NCBI GenBank assembly: GCA_965659285.1
Contig: CBFHWB010000158.1
Location: forward strand, 1-9,944
Direction of reading: 5' to 3'
Length of the DNA: 9,944 nucleotides
From: UBA8108 sp965659285
GTDB taxonomy: Bacteria; Planctomycetota; UBA8108
Below, in pieces: positions 5,862-9,944 of the stretch (its first letter is position 1; every line of letters starts with the position of its first letter). Made by a program: the position numbers and the translations under genes. The notes beneath the pieces are model-generated. The model worked only from the letters and a program-made list of their open reading frames with translations. It searched no databases and was not told the origin of the DNA.

Positions 5862-6917
5862 CTAATCCCTGCAATTTTCCGGAAAGGTCTCGCAGTCAAG
5901 AACATCATCGGTCGGATCCGCGCCGCAGTCTGGAAAAGGAGCGGGAGGAACGCGTCGACCAAGGAAAAGAAAATTCAAGAGATAGACCGGATCGGTCACG
6001 TTCACGTCACCATCATCATCCACGTCCGCTGCCGCGAGGCATGACGGACTCGGCCCACCGCGGAAAAGATAGCCAAGGGTGAAAACCGCGTCCGTGAGCC
6101 CGGAGACTCCATCGGCATCGGAATCGCCCCGCACGAAGCCACCCGGGACTGGAGGCTCGGGAAAATCAACCACACGGTCGAGCCAGCCGAGGGAGCGGGA
6201 GACCCGTGACTGGTAGTCCCGAGAACCGTACTGCCCGACCCTGGAGCCGTTGCCGCCCTCGCCATAGGAGTTCAGCCCGGCGATGTGTGGGATGCCATCT
6301 ACGTCAATGAAGGCCGGTCCCCCGCTGTCGCCGGAGACCCCAACACCCTCGAGCTCGGTGATGCCATTCTCCCCGGGGCGTTCAAAAATGATCTCGATAA
6401 AATGATTGTTGACCGCGGTAACGACATTGGTGGCCTGCCGCAAATTGCCATCGCTTTCCGCGCGGCGCTCTCCCTGCAAACCCGTGGCATGCACTCCCCG
6501 CCCCAGGAGAGTGATGACCGAGCCGAGCTCGGCGCTTCCCCGGTAGATCGGAAGAGGCTCAACCCCTCGGACGGGCCGCGTGAAACGAACGAGGGCAATG
6601 TCAAACTCATCGCGCCTTCTGTTCCAGCTGGGATGCTTGATGACCTCCGCCACCTGGTAGGCTCTGCCATTGACCAGCAGGGAGTCCCCCGGGTCGAGGT
6701 CATCGGCGCAATGCGCCACCGTCAGCAGGTAGGACTCGTGCACCAGGGTGCCGCTGCAATCATCCGGCTCGAAGAGGGTCACGATCGCAGGGTAGTCCGC
6801 ATCCGGCACGATATAATCGGAATCATCCAGGTCATGGCGGGTCACGATGGCCCAGGCCATGGTCGCCGCGACAAGCCCCATGCCTCCCGCCAGGAGGCAA
6901 ATCAATGATGTCTTCAT
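5862..6917 (-). CDS. Secreted S1-family serine protease with C-terminal dockerin-like repeats
   Basis: The 351-residue precursor has a Sec signal peptide (1-23, ending AWA), then a chymotrypsin-fold domain. The triad is visible: His69 in TVAHC, Asp106 in FDIALVRF and Ser198 in GDSGGP. Cys54 and Cys70 can form the disulfide next to His. The mature start, IVTRHDLDDSDY, resembles bacterial trypsin-like proteins of the IVxRHD type. The residue six before Ser198 is Val192, not Asp, so trypsin-like Arg/Lys specificity is unlikely. Residues 261-351 hold two calcium-loop repeats, DSDADGVSGLTD (265-276) and DVDDDGDVNVTD (298-309), plus a tail with Cys331, Cys342 and Cys349 like that of the LPMO. I chose the ATG at 6917 over one at 6956 because AGAGGT lies seven bases upstream and the signal peptide then starts correctly. 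It is divergent from the sulfatase gene. Confidence 0.92.
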   Translation of the reverse strand: MKTSLICLLAGGMGLVAATMAWAIVTRHDLDDSDYIVPDADYPAIVTLFEPDDCSGTLVHESYLLTVAHCADDLDPGDSLLVNGRAYQVAEVIKHPSWNRRRDEFDIALVRFTRPVRGVEPLPIYRGSAELGSVITLLGRGVHATGLQGERRAESDGNLRQATNVVTAVNNHFIEIIFERPGENGITELEGVGVSGDSGGPAFIDVDGIPHIAGLNSYGEGGNGSRVGQYGSRDYQSRVSRSLGWLDRVVDFPEPPVPGGFVRGDSDADGVSGLTDAVFTLGYLFRGGPSPSCLAAADVDDDGDVNVTDPVYLLNFLFLGRRVPPAPFPDCGADPTDDVLDCETFPENCRD

Positions 6918-7079
6918 ATCCCGGACCTCTCTTAAGATCAGCTTGAGCTGAACCATAGCTTAAGGCACGTAAAGGTCGCTGGCAAGAAGGCCTGCAACAC
7001 TGTCCCTTGCGACCGGATGAAGGGCTTGTTAAGCGGTTTCGGCTTTGAGAGGTTCAGGCCGGTGGCGTAGGATGCCTCC
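6918..7079. promoter_or_regulatory. Divergent promoter region between protease and sulfatase, with a dyad
   Basis: These 162 bases separate two divergent secreted-enzyme genes and must hold both start regions. The near-palindrome CAGCTTGAGCTG (6939-6950) is flanked by two copies of CTTAAG (6931-6936 and 6959-6964), an operator-like arrangement 14-47 bases before the protease ATG. On the minus strand TTGCCA and TAAGCT are 17 bases apart, a weak sigma-70-like match. On the plus strand AGGA (7069-7072) lies seven bases before the sulfatase ATG and is its ribosome site. No promoter is assigned with confidence. Confidence 0.35.
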
Positions 7080-9245
7080 ATGAAAAAAACTGTCTCCATC
7101 ATCACGGCAACGCTGGCTCTGACCTTCTGTTCCGCCGGGGGCCTCCTCTCGAAGGAACGCCCGAACATCCTGTTTATCTTCTCCGATGATCATTCCTTCG
7201 AGGCGATCTCAGCCTATGGAGGGCGCCTCAAGGACGTCGCCCCCACTCCAAACCTCGACCGGATAGCCGCCGAAGGAATCCGGTTTGACAACTGCTTCGT
7301 CACCAACGCCCTGTGCGGACCCTGCAGGGCCGTTATCCAGACCGGCAAACACTCCCATCTGAATGGCTTCCTCGAGAACCACCATGTGTTCAATGGCGAC
7401 CAGCAGACCTTCCCGAAGCTCCTGCAGAAGGGCGGCTACCAGACCGCTCTCATCGGAAAATGGCATCTCGGATCCGAACCCCAGGGCTTCGATCTCTGGA
7501 ACGTCCTCCCCGGCCAGGGGACCTACTACGCCCCGGAGTTCAAGACCCCGGCCGGTAAGACACCGGGAAAGCCGGGTGAATACGTAACCGAGGCCGTCGT
7601 TGAAAAATCCATCGCATGGCTCAAGAACGGAAGGGACAAGAAGAAGCCTTTCATGCTGATGGTCCAGCACAAGGCGCCACACCGCTTCTGGCTGCCGCCG
7701 GTCAAGTACCTGAAGGAATACACCAGCAAGCATTACCCGGAGCCGAAGAACCTCTTTGATGACTACGAGGGCCGCGGCACGCCGGCCCACACCCAGGACA
7801 TGACGCTGCGGGTGACCATGGACCTGGCCCTCGACAATAAGATGGTCCCCTTTCGCCAGGACCGCATGAACGCCGAGCAGAAAAAGCAATGGAACGAGGT
7901 CTACGATGAAATCCGCGCCCGGGTGCTCAAAGAGCGGCCGCAGGGCGACAATATGGTGCGCTGGAAGTACCAGCGCTACATGGCGGACTACCTCGCCTGC
8001 ATCAGGTCGCTGGATGATTCGGTGGGCACCCTGCTCGACTACCTGGAAAAATCCGGACTGGACAAGAACACGGTGGTGATCTACGCCTCCGACCAGGGCT
8101 TTTTCCTTGGTGAGCACGGCTGGTTCGACAAGCGCTTCATGTACGAGGAATCGCTGCGAACCCCGCTCCTTGTCCGGTGGCCTGGAAAGGCAAAGCCCGG
8201 CACGGTCAACAAGCACATGGTATCGAACCTGGACTTCGCCCAGACCTTCCTGGACCTCGCCGGACTCGAGCTCCCGGGAGACATGCAGGGCCGCAGCCTG
8301 AAGCCTCTATTCGAAGGAAAAAGCCCCGAAGGATGGAGGGAGTCGGTCTACTACCACTACTATTGCTTCCCCGAGTACCACGCCGTCCGCCGCCACGACG
8401 GCGTCCGTAACAGCCGCTACAAGCTGATGCACTTCTACGACATCGACGAATGGGAGCTCTTCGACCTCGAGAAAGACCCCTCGGAGATGAGGTCGGTCCA
8501 CGCCAGCGCGCAATATGCCGGGGTCCTCAAGCACATGAAGGGCGAACTGGCAAAGCTTCGAAAGCAATACAAGGTCCCACCGGCTCCAAAGCTGCGAAAG
8601 GGAGAGACCCTCTTTCCGCCCTGGCCCGAATTCGGCACCTTTGAGATCGGCCTGGGCAACGAGGGCTGGACCTCGCTCTTCGACGGCAAGACGCTGAAGG
8701 GCTGGCGGCAGCCGGGACCATCTCCTGCCACCCAGATAGCGGCCAATGACAGCATGAAGGTCGTCAACGGAGAAATCCACCTGTCGCCCGCCCCGAAGGT
8801 CTTTTACCTGCACACCCGCTCGTTCACAGATTTCATCCTCGAGCTGGAGGCGAAGATGCCCGACAAGGACTTTGATTCCGGCGTAGGATTTCGCTGCGTC
8901 TTGCCCAAGGGCGCCTTCCTGCCGAAAGGATTCCAGAGCGAGATCTCCGACATCCGCAGCGGAGGGATCTTTGACATTGGCGTGGGCTGGGTCCATCCCG
9001 CCGAAAAGCAGGAAGACATCGACTCCTTCGTCAAGCGCACCGGCACCTTTTACAAACAAGGAAAATGGAACCAGGTCCGCGTGCGCTGCCAGGGCTCCCG
9101 GATCCAGACCTGGATCAACGGCCAGCTTTCAAGCGACATCAAAGACACCACCCACAAGCGCGGCACCATCGGCCTGCAGCACAACGCCAAACAAGGCGTC
9201 TACCGATTCCGTAACATCCGAATCCGAGAGCTCATCGCTAAATAG
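7080..9245 (+). CDS. Secreted sulfatase fused to a DUF1080 (3-keto-disaccharide hydrolase) domain
   Basis: This 721-residue secreted protein should hydrolyse sulfate esters, probably on a polysaccharide. An N-terminal Sec signal (about 1-24) precedes RPNILFIFSDDHS, which carries metal ligands Asp36 and Asp37. The formylglycine motif is CGPCRAVIQTG (79-89): Cys79 is the residue to be modified, but the usual Ser of CxPSR is Cys82. GKWHLGSEPQGFD (126-138), HKAPHR (197-202) and SDQGFFLGEHGWFDKR (337-352, metal ligand Asp338) complete a type I (S1) sulfatase domain to about residue 505. The context resembles GlcNAc-6-sulfatase-like and related subfamilies, but the substrate is not certain. Residues about 527-718 form a DUF1080 domain, from GWTSLFDGKTLKGW to GVYRFRNIRIREL, a jelly-roll found in glycan-active proteins of planctomycetes and relatives. 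Activation needs a formylglycine-generating enzyme, which is not in this window. Confidence 0.93.
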   Translation: MKKTVSIITATLALTFCSAGGLLSKERPNILFIFSDDHSFEAISAYGGRLKDVAPTPNLDRIAAEGIRFDNCFVTNALCGPCRAVIQTGKHSHLNGFLENHHVFNGDQQTFPKLLQKGGYQTALIGKWHLGSEPQGFDLWNVLPGQGTYYAPEFKTPAGKTPGKPGEYVTEAVVEKSIAWLKNGRDKKKPFMLMVQHKAPHRFWLPPVKYLKEYTSKHYPEPKNLFDDYEGRGTPAHTQDMTLRVTMDLALDNKMVPFRQDRMNAEQKKQWNEVYDEIRARVLKERPQGDNMVRWKYQRYMADYLACIRSLDDSVGTLLDYLEKSGLDKNTVVIYASDQGFFLGEHGWFDKRFMYEESLRTPLLVRWPGKAKPGTVNKHMVSNLDFAQTFLDLAGLELPGDMQGRSLKPLFEGKSPEGWRESVYYHYYCFPEYHAVRRHDGVRNSRYKLMHFYDIDEWELFDLEKDPSEMRSVHASAQYAGVLKHMKGELAKLRKQYKVPPAPKLRKGETLFPPWPEFGTFEIGLGNEGWTSLFDGKTLKGWRQPGPSPATQIAANDSMKVVNGEIHLSPAPKVFYLHTRSFTDFILELEAKMPDKDFDSGVGFRCVLPKGAFLPKGFQSEISDIRSGGIFDIGVGWVHPAEKQEDIDSFVKRTGTFYKQGKWNQVRVRCQGSRIQTWINGQLSSDIKDTTHKRGTIGLQHNAKQGVYRFRNIRIRELIAK

Positions 9246-9264
9246 ATACAGCCAGACAGACAAA

Positions 9265-9313
9265 GATTATCTGATTCTTCATTCAGATGAATCAAGTCGC
9301 CCCGCCGCGGGGC
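9265..9313 (+). terminator. Two consecutive hairpins after the sulfatase gene
   Basis: Twenty bases after the sulfatase stop, GATTATCTGA and TCAGATGAATC form a ten-pair stem with one bulged G and an eight-base loop (9265-9293). A second, GC-only hairpin, GCCCCG-CCG-CGGGGC, follows at 9299-9313. Neither is followed by a T-run, so intrinsic termination is uncertain. They may end or attenuate the sulfatase transcript, or protect its 3' end, before the next gene at 9339. Confidence 0.4.
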
Positions 9314-9338
9314 TGGCCCTCAACCACAGGAGGCATTC

Positions 9339-9800
9339 ATGCTCCGTAACGTAATAGCTGTCATCATTGGCATCATCGCGGGAATGGCCCTGAACATGGG
9401 TATCCTTGAGATCAACTCCCTGGCCTACCCCATACCGGAAGGCCTCGACATCAAAGTCCCGGCGCAATTACAAAACTACCTCGACACCCTCCCGGCCCCG
9501 GCTTTCCTGGTCGCCATGGCGGCCCATCTCGCCCAGTCCTTCGGCGGCGGCTGGATTGCCGCCCGGCTCGGATCATCGCGCCCCATGCTGCTGGCGATGA
9601 TCGTCGGAGCCGTGTCCCTCGCGGGAGGAGTCATGATGATGAAAATGGTCAAGGGACCTGCCTGGATGGCGATCGAACTGCCGCTCTATCTTGTGGTTGC
9701 CTGGCTGGCAGGAAACATCGAGCAGAAACGGCGCGCGGCAGGTAACACCCCGGCGCCGGACTCTGCCGAAGGCGGGAAAGCGGAGTCGGATGAGGCATAG
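9339..9800 (+). CDS. Conserved four-helix membrane protein, function unknown
   Basis: The 153-residue protein has four hydrophobic segments, about 4-26, 55-77, 82-101 and 107-126, and a polar, charged C-terminal tail (127-153). The first helix with its glycine pattern (IGIIAGMALNMG), the PxPxG stretch in the loop (31-35), AAHLAQSFGGGWIAARL (61-77) and a final helix followed by basic residues recall a widespread family of small bacterial inner-membrane proteins of unknown role. That family link is from memory, and no catalytic motif is visible. The start is secure: AGGAGG (9328-9333) lies five bases before the ATG, the best ribosome site in the window. It follows the sulfatase by 93 bases containing two hairpins, so it may have its own transcript. 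The right-hand neighbour is convergent. Confidence 0.82.
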   Translation: MLRNVIAVIIGIIAGMALNMGILEINSLAYPIPEGLDIKVPAQLQNYLDTLPAPAFLVAMAAHLAQSFGGGWIAARLGSSRPMLLAMIVGAVSLAGGVMMMKMVKGPAWMAIELPLYLVVAWLAGNIEQKRRAAGNTPAPDSAEGGKAESDEA

Positions 9801-9812
9801 CAGGGCTCCTGC
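9800..9812 (+). terminator. Small hairpin at the end of the four-helix membrane protein gene
   Basis: GCAGG and CCTGC pair around GCT immediately after the stop codon TAG. A longer-range inverted repeat, CGGAGTCG (9781-9788) and CGACTCCG (9847-9854), encloses it. No T-run follows, so this is only a candidate for 3'-end structure between convergent genes. Confidence 0.25.
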
Positions 9813-9879
9813 CAGTCGAGCCGAGTCCCACTGACACTTCGCCGGACGACTCCGAAACTCCGCCTCACGGAATCGCCGC

Positions 9880-9944
9880 TTATTTTGTCTCGCTCAGCAC
9901 AAAATCGCTGAAGGTGGCCCAGCGCGGCTTCTTCGCGTCTCCCA
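9880..9944 (-). CDS. C-terminal end of a minus-strand gene entering from the right edge
   Basis: On the minus strand the frame from 9942 encodes twenty residues ending KPRWATFSDFVLSETK, with a TAA stop at 9880-9882. The alternating aromatic and hydrophobic pattern (WATFSDFVL) looks like the last beta-strands of a jelly-roll or sandwich domain, such as those at the ends of glycan-active secreted proteins, but it is too short to name a family. It is convergent with the four-helix membrane protein gene, 79 bases away. I judge it coding from its amino-acid pattern and clean stop, not from homology. Confidence 0.5.
   Translation of the reverse strand, partial: GDAKKPRWATFSDFVLSETK

Noticed and set aside
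7209..8216. Minus-strand open frame (335 codons) opposite the sulfatase
   Set aside because: The plus strand encodes an unmistakable sulfatase with all its motifs; the antisense product has low-complexity Val/Leu/Gly content and no signal or motif.
9882..9905. Inverted repeat ATTTTGT ... ACAAAAT as a possible terminator
   Set aside because: It lies inside the last codons of the right-edge partial gene, has a ten-base loop and no following T-run.

Overview
The window reads as one scaffold from an uncultured, mostly GC-rich bacterium, probably of the PVC superphylum (Planctomycetota or Verrucomicrobiota). This rests on protein style: a sulfatase fused to a DUF1080 domain, and two secreted enzymes that end in paired dockerin-like calcium loops with a Cys-bearing tail. 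The scaffold is evidently metagenomic, because it holds a 99-base N gap whose two sides are the same 78 bases. The phylum is an inference from remembered family distributions, not from a marker gene.

Layout, left to right. (1) Bases 1-627 differ from the rest. There is a possible minus-strand gene start running off the left edge, a minus-strand hairpin with a T-run, a small AT-richer lipoprotein gene (about 41% GC by hand count), and a 36-codon signal-peptide ORF that overlaps the lipoprotein stop and dies inside the next gene. (2) Bases 593-4297 hold a plus-strand ABC exporter operon: one ATPase and two paralogous ABC-2 permeases with large periplasmic loops (DUF3526-like). The N gap and its duplicated flanks lie between the permeases and look like an uncollapsed contig overlap. 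(3) Bases 4337-6917 are a minus-strand group: an S1 serine protease with dockerin-like repeats, a small membrane protein with a Gly/Cys-rich tail, and an AA10-type lytic polysaccharide monooxygenase (LPMO) with dockerin-like repeats. (4) From 7080 the plus strand carries a secreted sulfatase-DUF1080 fusion, then a four-helix membrane protein of unknown function. A minus-strand gene enters from the right edge, and only its last 20 codons are seen.

Taken together, the right two thirds encode secreted or envelope enzymes that attack complex polymers: an oxidative polysaccharide-cleaving enzyme, a protease and a sulfatase. This fits a particle- or polysaccharide-degrading lifestyle. The ABC operon is next to this group but convergent with it, so a functional link is not shown. 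The most notable items are the LPMO-dockerin architecture, the tail module shared by LPMO and protease, and the Gly/Cys-rich protein between them. I see no CRISPR array, rRNA, tRNA or insertion sequence.
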